DNA from: Triops longicaudatus
Lineage: Eukaryota > Arthropoda > Branchiopoda > Notostraca > Triopsidae
Direction: 5' to 3'
Assembly: GCA_022885665.1 (NCBI GenBank)
Contig: JAGQDJ010000003.1
Coordinates: 248,001-312,000, forward strand
Length of the DNA: 64,000 nt
Shown here: one piece after another, positions 34,468-45,753 of the stretch
Layout: the number at the start of each line of letters is the position of its first letter
How positions within the stretch are numbered: position 1 is the stretch's first letter
The notes under the pieces: model-generated
Seen by the model: only the letters and a program-made list of their open reading frames with translations
Told to the model about the DNA's origin: nothing
The model's database searches: none
Position numbers and translations under genes: made by a program

Positions 34468-37140
34468 TCACACTTCAGTGCCATCTTCGCCTTCGTCTTG
34501 AAACGTGCTATCATCGCCATCTAACGGCAGCTTTTTGCGCGGTTTCGGAGGGGGCTTAGGTGGCACTTTGACAGGAGAGCCACCTAGCGGGAATGGGGCG
34601 TCGTTCTGACTGAGGACGCTAGAAGGGCGTGGCCTTAGGGTGGGCTTGGGCGCAACAGCTGGTGCCACCTTCCGCCGGGCAGTGTCATCAATCCGGCTGG
34701 AGGCGGTGCTAGCGACACTGAGCCGAGACGCGGGCGGAACTTGGGCTAGCTCGCTTTGCTTGAACTCATCCGGAGGCTCAGTGATGAGTTCTGTGCCGTG
34801 AGGTTGGTGACGCTGAAACGGTGGTAAGCTGAGCTCTTCGGCCTGGGTGGCTTCGACAATGTTCGGAGTGGAGAACGGTAAAGTGTGACTCCGAGTGGTG
34901 GCCGGGGAAGGTGGAATATCGATCTCTTCAATAGGAACATAAAAAGGTGGCAACGCGGCTTTGTGCAAGGTGGCCATGCCGGGCGTTAAGCTCCCGGCTC
35001 GGAGAGGTGTCGAGCCGGTCATGAAGGAATGGTTAGGATTGGGTGACGCCGAAGCGATGGGGGTTAAGCTGGCGATCCGGTTCAGCGAGAGGGCCGAGGT
35101 GGACGAGCCGTCGGCGGTGGTTCGCGGGCCAATGGTGTCATACAGTGGCTCGGCCACCGGGGTCTTTTCGGTCGTTGGTGACGGGGACGATATGGGCGTG
35201 CTGGACCATGAAGGCACCCGAGGGCGTGGTCTCCGAGGCAAAGTAACGTATCCCGGTCGCCCTAGGGGCAAAATGACGTCACAGTTCGTTTCAGCGTATT
35301 TGTTGGGCGTGCTGGTGCTCGCGCCCGAGGCAATGGACGACCTCTGGTGGGTGGGGATACGGTAGTCCGGGATGACGTAAGAAGGGTGACCGGCCAACTG
35401 GGCGGGGTTGAGGTTCAAGGGCAGTCGGGAGGCGTCGGTGGTGGCTGTGGTGGTCGACGTACCCGACACAGTGCTCGGTGATCCGCCCCGGAAACGATGA
35501 GGAATGTCGAGTAAATCAGGGTAGAGGTTCGGATCTACGCCCGCGGTGGCGCTGGTGTAGAGCGTGACGGAGGCCAGGGTTTGGGGCGGCAGCCGCGCGG
35601 TGGAAGGTAGCGTGTTGGAATGAGATTGCTCCAAGTGGTCCATGGACTCCACCAACCGTTCGTCGTACTTCTCGGCCGGGATGTAGGTACAGGATTCCCG
35701 GAGGGTCATCTCGGTCTGGGGCACCATTTCGTACCCGTTAGGGTTAGTAGGCTTGCTGGAATGAAGGCTCAACACGTTCGAGTCGTTCAACAGCGCTTTG
35801 TCCTGGTCACCGTAGTCCATGCCGCACGTGCCGTTGCCGCTCACTTTGACGTTGCCGTTCAAGTGTTGCGTGTCCCGGCGTCTCCTGCGCCTCTGACGGC
35901 CGCAGAAACAACAAACGATCACCAGCAGTAAAATCAGCAACAAGGAGAGCCCCGCGGCCACGCCTATAATGACCGTCGGGGTGACGCTGCCTTCTTCATT
36001 GAAAATGGTGACGATCACTGGTGCCGCTGGAAAGTATACTGACACGTTAGCGACCGCTACGCCACCTGGATTGCTCGCCGAGCAGGTATAAACCCCCGCA
36101 TCCTGCTCACTGGCGCGTCTAATGGTGAGATTACTCCACACCTCGGCGGCTTCGGGCCTCACCTTGGCTTCTTGCACGTAATCCGAGCGGATGATGTAAA
36201 TCTGGTCCGCGTACGGACTTTGCGACAAGTTGGTCAGCACTCGACCATGCGCCAGCCACTTGACGTCCGGCTGAGGGACGCCGTTGACTTTACACGACAT
36301 GGTGAGGTCCGTGCCCGCCGTGCCTTCGATACTCCTTTCGGCCGCTTCCACCGTGGGTGGACAGGCAAAGTCTTCGTCCAAGAGCTGATCCCACGACCGA
36401 CCCGCGAGTCGGTTCGGCTCGGCGCAGACGGTCGGATTAGCGTACAAGTTAGCTTCCATCAGATAGTGCTTCAGCGGCTTGAGTCGGCAGTCGCACCTCC
36501 AGGGATTATTCTGCAAGGACAAGCTCTTGAGCTTGTTTAGCGGTAAGAAAATGTCCGGTATGAGCGTCGAGAGTCGGTTGTCGCTCAAACGGAGCGTTTC
36601 CAGCGCCTCGAGGTGCATAAAGGCCTTGCGGTCCATCAGCTCCAGCTTGCAGTGCGACAGCTCCAGGGTCCTGAGGTGCGGCAAGGCCGGGAACTGGTGC
36701 GCTTCGAGTTTCTCCAAAGGATTGCTGTTTATGTAAAGAAACCTGAGTTTCTCGTTCCCCGTAAAAGTGTCGGGGTGTATCCTCGCGAGTCGGTTGTTGG
36801 AAATGTCCACTTCAATCATAATACTCAAGTCCCGGAAAGCGTCCTTGTCCACGTGGCGCAGACTGCAGTTCCGCACGTAGACGCGCTGCAGGTTCACCAA
36901 GCCGACGGAACGGAACGCGTCGCGGGGAAGGATCTCCAGCGGGTTCCCGCTCAAGTCCAGCACCTGGATCTCCGCGCTCAGCGTGTTCGGCACCGCGGTA
37001 AAGCCGGCTTGGACGCACTCGGCCACTTTTTTCCCCGAACTCCACTTACACGTGCAACTGGACGGACATTCCCCGGTAAAATCACCGCTCACTAAGCGAC
37101 CCAACACCAGCAAGGTCAACGTCAGCGACCAAGGACCCAT
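34468..37140 (-). CDS. Kekkon-like transmembrane receptor, LRR plus Ig
   Basis: One uninterrupted exon encodes 890 residues. A signal peptide (1-19) is followed by an LRR N-terminal cap with four cysteines (25-42), six leucine-rich repeats (57-202), an LRR C-terminal cap (NPWRCDC to C260), one C2-type Ig domain (about 268-368, with DAGVYTC) and a membrane segment (388-413) with a polyarginine stop. The cytoplasmic part is about 475 residues, rich in Ser, Pro and Thr, has a VPPKPPPKPRKK proline motif near 858-870, and ends in TEV, a class I PDZ ligand. This order defines the arthropod Kekkon family, whose members modulate EGF, BMP or neurotrophin-type signalling. The PDZ-ligand end suits the Kek5/Kek6 group, but which paralogue it is remains open. 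The coding sequence is visibly more GC-rich than its surroundings and has no coding intron. A non-coding 5' exon may lie upstream. Confidence 0.93.
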   Translation of the reverse strand: MGPWSLTLTLLVLGRLVSGDFTGECPSSCTCKWSSGKKVAECVQAGFTAVPNTLSAEIQVLDLSGNPLEILPRDAFRSVGLVNLQRVYVRNCSLRHVDKDAFRDLSIMIEVDISNNRLARIHPDTFTGNEKLRFLYINSNPLEKLEAHQFPALPHLRTLELSHCKLELMDRKAFMHLEALETLRLSDNRLSTLIPDIFLPLNKLKSLSLQNNPWRCDCRLKPLKHYLMEANLYANPTVCAEPNRLAGRSWDQLLDEDFACPPTVEAAERSIEGTAGTDLTMSCKVNGVPQPDVKWLAHGRVLTNLSQSPYADQIYIIRSDYVQEAKVRPEAAEVWSNLTIRRASEQDAGVYTCSASNPGGVAVANVSVYFPAAPVIVTIFNEEGSVTPTVIIGVAAGLSLLLILLLVIVCCFCGRQRRRRRRDTQHLNGNVKVSGNGTCGMDYGDQDKALLNDSNVLSLHSSKPTNPNGYEMVPQTEMTLRESCTYIPAEKYDERLVESMDHLEQSHSNTLPSTARLPPQTLASVTLYTSATAGVDPNLYPDLLDIPHRFRGGSPSTVSGTSTTTATTDASRLPLNLNPAQLAGHPSYVIPDYRIPTHQRSSIASGASTSTPNKYAETNCDVILPLGRPGYVTLPRRPRPRVPSWSSTPISSPSPTTEKTPVAEPLYDTIGPRTTADGSSTSALSLNRIASLTPIASASPNPNHSFMTGSTPLRAGSLTPGMATLHKAALPPFYVPIEEIDIPPSPATTRSHTLPFSTPNIVEATQAEELSLPPFQRHQPHGTELITEPPDEFKQSELAQVPPASRLSVASTASSRIDDTARRKVAPAVAPKPTLRPRPSSVLSQNDAPFPLGGSPVKVPPKPPPKPRKKLPLDGDDSTFQDEGEDGTEV

Positions 37141-37816
37141 TCCCGCTGCTTTTCTTCGTATTCCAGTCTCTCACACACACAAAAAGGAGGCTTTCAGCTG
37201 CGTACACCTCACCTTCCCAAGGCGTCTTTTTCACATTTCCTGTCGTTTCAAACAAAGAGAAAAAGAAAGGACTGTTAGTTAAGATCGCTTGTGCATGAAG
37301 ATCATGAATTTTGATACCACCACCCTCAAAAACCGGAATAAAAGTAAACAAAGCTTTGGGGGGTGAAAAGAAGTAAGCTTCGTATTTCAGACGTTCGGGA
37401 CAGAGGGAGAAAAAATAAAAGAAAAATTCGCTCCTGGGCATACGGATCTGCTATTAAAGGAACCACTCGTTCGGTGGGCGACAATAGGTCCATTATCCCA
37501 GCCCCGTTTTTCTCGTGAACTCACAGGACTCTCGTGTTCTCCCCTTCTCGATCGGATTCAAAGAAGGTTTTCAAAAGGTCGGAGAGATGGGAATTCAAGA
37601 CGTTAGCTTCACTTTTCAATTCCAGGGAATCGAAAAAAAAACGGAAATTATACCCAAAAATAAAACAAAGTATATGGAAAAATATTACAATTATTTTAAT
37701 TATTGGTCAATTCTAGTCAACTGAGAAGTCAGTAAGCTATGTCGAAACTATAAAACATTATCACTAACTTTACTGGTGAATTTTTAACAATAAAGATCTG
37801 TTGAAGTTAAAAAAAA
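37141..37816. other. 5' flank of Kekkon-like gene
   Basis: No coding gene is recognised. The stretch next to the start codon would be the 5' leader. Open frames here are short and lack protein-like composition. Confidence 0.5.
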
Positions 37817-38515
37817 TACAGTAGGATATCGTTTTAAGTCTTTTGTAACGACATTTCGGCTCTAGTAGATGGATTTTAGTGTTCTGAACCACGTAAATGT
37901 ATAAAGAACGTATGATATAGCGAACGAACATATCAAATAGTTTCCGTTTTGCTTTCAGTTCACTATAGAGATGTAATTAGCTTACTCGTTGTAGTGAAAA
38001 TGAAAAAGCTTTAATTGGCGAATTTTACTCAAAAATACGTTACAGTAGAATCTCGTTAAAACCGTTTATCTCGAATTTTCGGCTGCACCAGACAGGATTT
38101 AATGTCCCGAACCAAGTATAGGTATAGAAAAAGAGTGTTTTATAACCAACTTCCGGTACGTCTAACAGTTGTTTTGTTTACGACGAGATTTTACTATATG
38201 AAATTGTACTCGTTGTCTTGAACATTCAACAACGGAAATCTTTTACTGCTAAATTCTATTAAAATTACCATACATTACAGTTAACATGAAAGTTAACACA
38301 TATTACACTAGAATCTCGTTTTGACTTTTACAACTTTCTGCCATAGGAGACGAAAAGCGTCTGATATGAAGAACATTTTTTGCTTATAACAAGATTAAAA
38401 CATAAATTAGCTTTACTTTCTATGCATTCTTAACTAAGGAAAACTTTTTATTGCTAAAATTTGACTCGACCTAAATATGGTAAAATTCGAAACTAAATTG
38501 TTTTCTTAAAACAAG
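37817..38515 (+). repeat. Decayed tandem array of about 225-260-bp units
   Basis: Three units start at 37817, 38041 and 38304 with TACAGTAGGATATCGTT, TACAGTAGAATCTCGTT and TACACTAGAATCTCGTT. Later blocks also recur in order: CGAATTTTCGG/CGACATTTCGG, CTGAACCA/CCGAACCA, ACTCGTTGT, and the TTTACTGCTAAA class. The CAGTAGAATCTCGTT head resembles the ends of pogo/Tigger-type DNA transposons. No transposase is present. Confidence 0.65.
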
Positions 38516-41500
38516 GTAACAACCTAAAATTCCACTGAGAAGCAGAAAAGGGGCTCAAACTGAAGTCCAGCCAATGCTAATTACAGGGCTTCTGATTCCC
38601 AGCCGAAATTTAAAACCGTGGAGTTGTGTGAAGCAGGGAGAGCGCTAATATTCGAAATGCCATGAGTCACGCTTCGCATGGCAAATGAAGCAACGGGTCA
38701 CTTATGCTGCTCACATTTCAAGCTTACTTGAGACGCGTTGGTGGTTTCAGTCGGAAACCAAAGCTTTTAATTTTGTCGACTTTTTTTTTTTTACAAGCGT
38801 CCACTTTTGACGACAACGGATCACGGATTAGGACTGAAGGGCACTGATATTCCGCAAATGGCAAGCTAATCCGAATCCCCCCAAGGTTGTTGTTATTTTT
38901 AAAAGTAAATTCCAACGGTCAGGAATCCTGGGAACGTCCACACAACGCACACACCAGCAAACACTTGAAGCATGATTGCCACAGCCGAAGCTGAACCGCT
39001 CTGTCGTGGTGCTAGCAGAGCTCGGGGGCAGATGGTTCAAAGTGGTAGGGTCTCTGACCATCCCAGCCAACAAACCAAAAGCAAGAGGGGTCTTTTGTTG
39101 TCCACCAACTACTGAACGTACACTACACCAGAAGGACAAGCCTCGAAGCGACCCGACTTGGTGCGTTTATGCAGGTAAAAGAGGAGGGAAACGGGGAGAG
39201 AGAGAGGAAAAGAACAAGGATAAAAAAAGGCCAGGTAGAACGGGACAGCCTTTTAAGGCGAACCGGAACACGCTGCGCTATCTAATGACGGAATTCTGTA
39301 ATGAGAAGGTAGATTACCAATACCGTGTGACTCATGTACTTCCGTTATCAGCGCTCGACGGATGTTTGTTTCGTGTTTACGACCTTTAACGTCTTGAGAT
39401 ACGAGAGTGAAAGCGAACACACTCGGAATAAGTGACAGAAATGGGCCGATATTGATCGCCGTAAGACAAATTTCAATTCAAGGGTTTTGAAATTAACATG
39501 TATGATTAAATGAAAAGTATTAAATGAAACTAGGATTCGCACTTTTCTTTGATATATTTTAACATACGCTGTATGCCTCAGGACCTTTAAATCCGTCTAT
39601 AGCTGAGTTCGTTATAACGGTACTCGTTATAACGATTTTAGTATACACAATCGAGAAACACTGCGAAAGCTTTACACAGTAAAGAGGCGAGGTTAGCCTT
39701 GATTTTCGGATTTAATTTTTTGGTTAATTGCGAAATTTATATTTTACGACTGCTGACGAGTTGAAGTGCCTTCGGAAGAAGTCTTTGCGTGTAAGGTCAG
39801 AACCGATAATTGCACGTCTTTGATTAACGAGTTTACTGTCGCTTTTAAGGAACCTAACCTGGTGATCCGATTAATTTTAGAAGTAACGAATCCAGGATAC
39901 CTTATAGGGAATGGAATTCTGCGAAGTCTGCAATACTAGAAGTTTACTCTTTGACCTTACAAACGAAATCTGAATTCAGCAAAAATAAATAAATAAATAA
40001 GTAATATTAAACAAATAAATAAATAAAAAATGCTGTGCAATTGTCCTAGGAATACGGGCATGTGTGAGAATCCAAATAATTATGAGCAACAAGTTTTACA
40101 CCTCCATAGCTTTTTGTACATGCTCTTTGAATTTCCTCCCCCTTCTTTTGCGACGCAAAATATATTACTTACATCAGGTTATTCGCACGCCCTCACATGT
40201 GACGGAGACAATCGTTTCACGCACTTATAACCAGTTTCCCGTTACGTTCCTTCATCCTCATATTTTCATGTTCAAAGAAATACGGAAGCTTACGTACTTA
40301 AACAATTGTAACTCAATCAGACTCTGTTACGGTTCTACAAGAGAACGTAATAAAGTTCAGAATATCCGAGTGAACTAACCCTCACCTCTGTTTGTACTTT
40401 TAGTTTCATTTTCGTTCCAGAACAGTGACAATTCGTCAGTCGTAGTGTAATAATTACAACAATACCCTGTTTGTCTTCTACTTTAAACTATTCTACGAGA
40501 AACGTAGATCTTGAGGGCTCCGAAACTATTTCAGAGGCAGGGTAGAAACCCAAGAAAAGTCTTGCACCGCAACTTTCTCGCTCAGTTTTCTCCCTAAGTG
40601 ACGGAATGACAGAAACGGTTGAACAAGAGGGTTAAGTGAGCTAAAGTGGTTTAAAAGCTCGCAAAAGTACTTTCGGTTTTTGCCCCAAGACCGCGACCGT
40701 CGCGTCGTATTGCGTGTCTGTTTCTGCGTCTCTCTCTTTCGGTGGATCAGTGTGTGGTAAGGAGAGGAAACCCAGAGTATTATAAGTTGACACGAGACGT
40801 GATGGGCTTAGGTTGTCAGGGAGTTAAAAACGGCATGTTGAGCGTATGTGTGTGTAGGGGAATGCGGCATGCTATTGTAATACTATTGATCTGCCGGCAG
40901 AAGCACCCGCGCAAGAAAATGAGAGAGAAAAGGTGAAAGAGGACGCTCTTTAGGCTCCGGGAACGTAACAAAAACTCGGCAGTGAATTTTAGGCGCGAAA
41001 ACGGCAAGCTGGAAGTTTGTAGTAAATCCATATTTCGTAACGTTGATGAAAGGAAGAACCGGGCAGGAGGGAGCAAATTATGGAACGCAAAGTTCACATT
41101 AACTCCCCCTGCCGCCCTGTCATTGTAATCAATAACGTCGGGACAGTGAAGAGAGCTGCTTTAATGAGTTTGAAACCAACTTTTAGATTATTGTGGCTTA
41201 CTGAGGGCGACTCTGGGGGTTATAATGGTGGAAAAGACGAGCCCAGGCGGAAGTGCATCTATCGCCGGTGGGAGGCAACCGAGAGTGGAGCCGTGGGTGG
41301 AGGATGCCACGTCAATGGCGTCACGGGCGTCCTAATTTCGTGTCTCTCCATAATTGTGTTCCTATATCACGCGCGCAGTGGCCATGACGAGAACATACGA
41401 CTGGCATGGCTTGCGAGGGGGGTCGCTGTAGTTAACTAAATGTGCGACTCGCTTTACCTTCATTGGCATGCATAATTCCGTGAAAATTAGTGTGACATGA

Positions 41501-44184
41501 GCTACACGGAAATCGATCAGAAGTCGCTTCAGCCACCAAGTTGGCCAACCCGGCGTTTTTCAGGCCATTTTCAGAGCCAAAGCAAAGTCGGTAATGAAAA
41601 TGAAACTACACCCGGACAACATTGGGACAACGCGAGGAGGGCGCCACTAGTGTGTTATGCAGCATTGATTACGACCTCCGGTTGCGTCAGTTTCTTGGAC
41701 ATTTCTGCATTTTTCGAAGACATCGTCCCATGGAATTTGTTTCAGAAGAAGGCTTTTGTTCGCTTTGGCTTAGAAATGCTTTGAAATGCGGTGCAAAAGC
41801 TTTGGATGGCAGTTGAAACGTGCGAGAAATGTTGACAATGCTATAAACAGTTATCTTAGCCATATTTATATTGTGCTTCGATTATGGCATGAAAAGCTAA
41901 ATTTCTGCATGAGATGTTATAATACAAATAATACAAAGAATACAAAGAAATACAATAGAATACAAAGAAACATGTTTAAATCGCATAGTAATGTAAAAGC
42001 TAACATTGTTCAAGTGGAGTAATTAATCTAGAATTTATTTTGGCTTCAACTGCCATCAATGTTAATAAATTCCCGGCTTTTTGTTCTTTTCGTTTTCTTA
42101 GCGAAACACGAGCTGTATGACTGGAAGCCCAGATTACTGGAAGTTATGGCAGAATATTTCATAGTCCGTTTTGGTACATCCTTTCACCCTTCCACGTCTT
42201 TCACAACAAAAAAAGAAAAAAAATCTGTCGTGTGTTATATGTGTGGTTTCTCCTTCATCTGAGAGAGCGAGAAGTTGAGAGATTTTTGCAAAGAGCTCTA
42301 ATGTTATTTGAGGTTCGTTTTACGTCGAATTGTTTCCTAGCGCCGGTGATAAATGAGGTTTTTTGCTCCTGTGACAAGAACGACAATCCATTTTTTGTTC
42401 ACCCCCCTTAAAATCTGCTCCAACCGAGCTTCCTTTTAACCAAGCCTGGGTCTAGTCATGGTCGAATTAATCTTTTGTTTAAAACCCCGTCGCCGTTTAC
42501 GGTCTTAAACCATCTTAAACGATTTTTGGACTATCGATTTCTAATTCACAGAGAAAAATTTTCACAATTCACAACGGACCTGGTGGGTTTTCGTAAGAAA
42601 TTCCATGCTTTTGTGTCCCTCGCGTTTTTGCCAATGAGAGTCGAAATGCACTCGGAAGAATGCGAAATTACGTACGAACGGAGTCCGGAACTCTCTTCAA
42701 ATTACTTCACGCTCTATAAAATTCTCACTGTGTCGCTTTGTGTCTTCGTTTTCCCTCCGCAAGTCTTATTTTCTTTTTTTTTTTGGAATTTCTTACCATG
42801 TTTTGTTCTCGCGCCGTGATGATTTCAAAAGGACATTTGTAGGCTTGCGAATTGAATATTCCTTTCAGTTCTTTCCGTTAACGCATTGCTGTTGTCATAA
42901 GCCCATTCGAAGAACAAGCAGAATACCAACACAGCTTAAAAAGCAATCCAAAGATAAAATCAATAAATTTCACTTTCAGAAAAACAAAATAAAATAGAAA
43001 ACGCTTTTTGTTATGCAAAAAACTCGACGATGAAGAGTAAATGATTGCAACTGACGTGTTTACGGAATGTGAGGCTTTGATTGTGGCAAATATTTGCATA
43101 GCTTTCCCCTCTTTTGAAAACATTGTGTTTACATTCCCTTTAGCGATGCCATTTTGCTTTTAAAAATGATTGAAGCTCATTTGACCTTGTATTGCTGGCA
43201 CGCAGAAAACGTGACGCCTTTTAATGAAACCAGAAATTAGTACACTCAAGTGCAAGTGTTTGAAAATCATATTGCACGTTGCGTCGATGGAACAGGAAAA
43301 ATGAGATTTGTCAAGGAAATACCAAAGCTTTTTAATTAATGGGCCCTAATGAATGAAACGATGCTTCAGAAAACTCCAAGAGTTTCTTTATTTTAACTCC
43401 AAAGGCGCTTCAATAATATTCAGAAAACTTTGGAAGAATTGGCGTTTCAGTGTTTCAGTTTCTTTCTCTGAAATGAAGGAGTTGTGCAAAAAAGTTTGCG
43501 TAATGAACGAATTAATTTATAATTCGTTCATTTCTCCTGATTTTCGTAAATTGTTTCAATAAAACTTAACCAAGAAAAAAAATCAAGCTTCCACAGAAAA
43601 CTCTGGAACTCTTTAGGCATTTCTTCCAAAATCATTAAAAACAAGAAAAAAATGTTCAAACTACGCTCCTGACTTTGGTCTCGAAACTCAAAAAAGGAAA
43701 CATGCAGAGTATGTAGGTTCATTAACGGAGTCCACCGACGAGATCCTATTGCCCTCGGGGGATTTCGAGTCTTCCATCACCGCTTGTACGGTTAAACTTT
43801 GCAAGTTGATACAACCCACCTGGTCGGTTAATTACTTTTTCGTGGGGGGAAAATTTACAAAAAGTTGGTCTAATCTACACGAGATCTAATTTCTATGGCG
43901 TATGCTAATAATTTCAGCGCAGGGTTGGTGCTTCACGTGCTTTTTGGGACGGCAAAGTTTCTAATGTTTAACTTTCTGATGAGACAAAATCAGACTAGGC
44001 TTACGGTTGTAATTTCTCTCTAGCACAAAGGGAGAGAAACAAGAGGGTAAATGCTTCTTTCACTTCTTTAGGTTTATATTTTTATATATTTTCTTTTAAG
44101 GATAACAACGCAGTGATTCGCAAAAATTTTCCTTTTTTGGTGCGCTTTCAGTGTCTTCAAATTTTCACTTTCAAATGTCAGGAA
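38516..44184. other. Non-coding stretch, no gene recognised
   Basis: Open frames up to about 135 codons occur but show no recognised domain, splice structure or coding composition. TAAATAAATAAA-type repeats occur at 39985-40030. A paired CGTTATAACG palindrome lies near 39610-39636. Confidence 0.5.
39610..39636. repeat. Duplicated CGTTATAACG palindrome
   Basis: The 10-bp palindrome CGTTATAACG occurs twice within 27 bases. The TCGTTATAACGA motif is typical of the terminal repeats of Tigger-type elements, so this may be a remnant related to the array at 37817-38515. Confidence 0.5.
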
Positions 44185-44334
44185 AGTCGCGACTATAGTG
44201 TAAGGGTTGTATAATGTTATGTAACGTAATGTATAATGTAACCCTTAAAAGTTGCATTAAAGTGTAATTAACTCACATAATGTATAATGAGTTACATTAA
44301 ACTATAATGTAACAATTGTACCGTGGTCGCGACT
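44185..44334. mobile_element. 150-bp candidate inverted-repeat element with AGTCGCGAC ends
   Basis: AGTCGCGAC at 44185-44193 is exactly inverted at 44326-44334. The interior is AT-rich and repeats TATAATGTAAC-like words in both orientations. It may be a miniature element or a hairpin-forming AT repeat; no target duplication is evident. Confidence 0.4.
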
Positions 44335-45583
44335 TGCGTTGAAAAACAAAACGCTTTCAAAGTTGGACACAGCTGATTCACGTTAACACATTCAAGAAGA
44401 ACTTTTCCGCCAAAATTTCTAGAAAATTCTGTCGTGCGTTTTGTTCGCGCCAGAAACTGTAGCTATAATTGTCAACTATTTTAAAAACAAAGCACTCGTG
44501 CTACCGTGTTAAAAAATCTTTGACGCCACAAGTTTGTAAAGAGACAAAACTTTTTTGTGTCCTTTTCCCGCAGAAACTAGCCGAAACAGACAGGGCCAAC
44601 GAAAAAAGCGCGCCGCTTTGTGCAGAATAACCCCGGTCGATGCTCTAATGTATTTATTCTTTTAAAGTCTATTTAAGTACGCAAGTTTCGGCTACAGGGC
44701 CATGTTAGGGCTCAACAACCAGTAAAGCCGGAATAATTCTGGCTTGAAAAGCAATAATTTCTGTGAAAGGGGTGGCGCAGGTGTGAGTTATACACCGGCC
44801 AAAATAAAAAGAATTATGTTGCCGGTCGTTATCCCAACCAAGGTCTGACGGCAGCCATAAGCTCTGCCTCTTATATATCTGCCCTGACCAAGGAGCTGGT
44901 TGGGGAGAAAAATAAATAAAATAAAGCAGTGGGGACAATAAACATGACTATGTGGGTCTTTTCGGTAGCGAGCATTTAAAAAGAAAAGGGAAAAAAGTAC
45001 GATATAAGTATGGCAGCGTTTTTTATTATCTGTTTCGGAAACGGTAACTATGCTCAACTTGGGGAGTCGCGCCTGTGAAAATGCATGTAATATGCAGGAA
45101 AACAGTTTATTGGCCACCCAGGCTGCTCACTTACAGAGTTTTCGAACGTATTTTAGAGCCTTTCTAAGGTAAAAAAAAAAAGTTAGCCGAGAAAAGGCAA
45201 GCTTGGAATGATTTTGTCAGGTGGCTTGGGGATTATCGGAGCGTTTTGCAGAATTGAAAAGGAAAAATATGAAAAACTTCCTTGCATTTCTTTCTATTAA
45301 CTTGAGCTTTTTGTGGCAGATCTGTCATTGTTGGCTCGCTCATTGTTGGGCGTTTTAAGTTTAAATTTACTTTTGGGAAAAAAGAAAATGCAGCAAAGAT
45401 CATAACGAGCAGTTTTGCTTGTATTTTTAAATGAGTGCATACACGCTTATTTAAAGAATAATTTTTGTTTTGAGCTGTCAAAAGTTTTCTACGATTATTT
45501 AGTATTCTAAGGCCTAAGCTAAACTTCCATAAATGAAGACTAAAAAATATGTAAAAAATGTTGATCGACTTTTGGTTGACGTA

Positions 45584-45753
45584 CAGTACTTCTCAATAGA
45601 AACAACCCAAACAAACCTAGCGCCACGGCAGTTGCGCGAGCGCGTCCCACAAGCTCTTTCGAACGTTTTTGACTCCCTGCCCTACTTATCACAGGTGGCG
45701 TGCGGTTAACATAGGGCAGGTTTTGTTTGGGTTGTTCTCACTGAGAAGGACTA
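45584..45753 (+). mobile_element. Inverted-repeat element family A, copy 2
   Basis: It starts CAGTACTTCTCAATAG and ends with inverted CACTGAGAAGGACTA, with AACCCAAACAAAC and its complement just inside. The core matches the reverse complement of 23288-23471, so the two copies lie in opposite orientation. It has no coding capacity. Confidence 0.82.

Noticed and set aside
34961..37095. Several plus-strand open frames of 67-160 codons
   Set aside because: They are antisense to the GC-rich Kekkon-like coding sequence, where stop codons are rare by composition.
38976..39389. 137-codon open frame in the non-coding right half
   Set aside because: Low-complexity basic composition, no domain, no partner exons; chance is sufficient.
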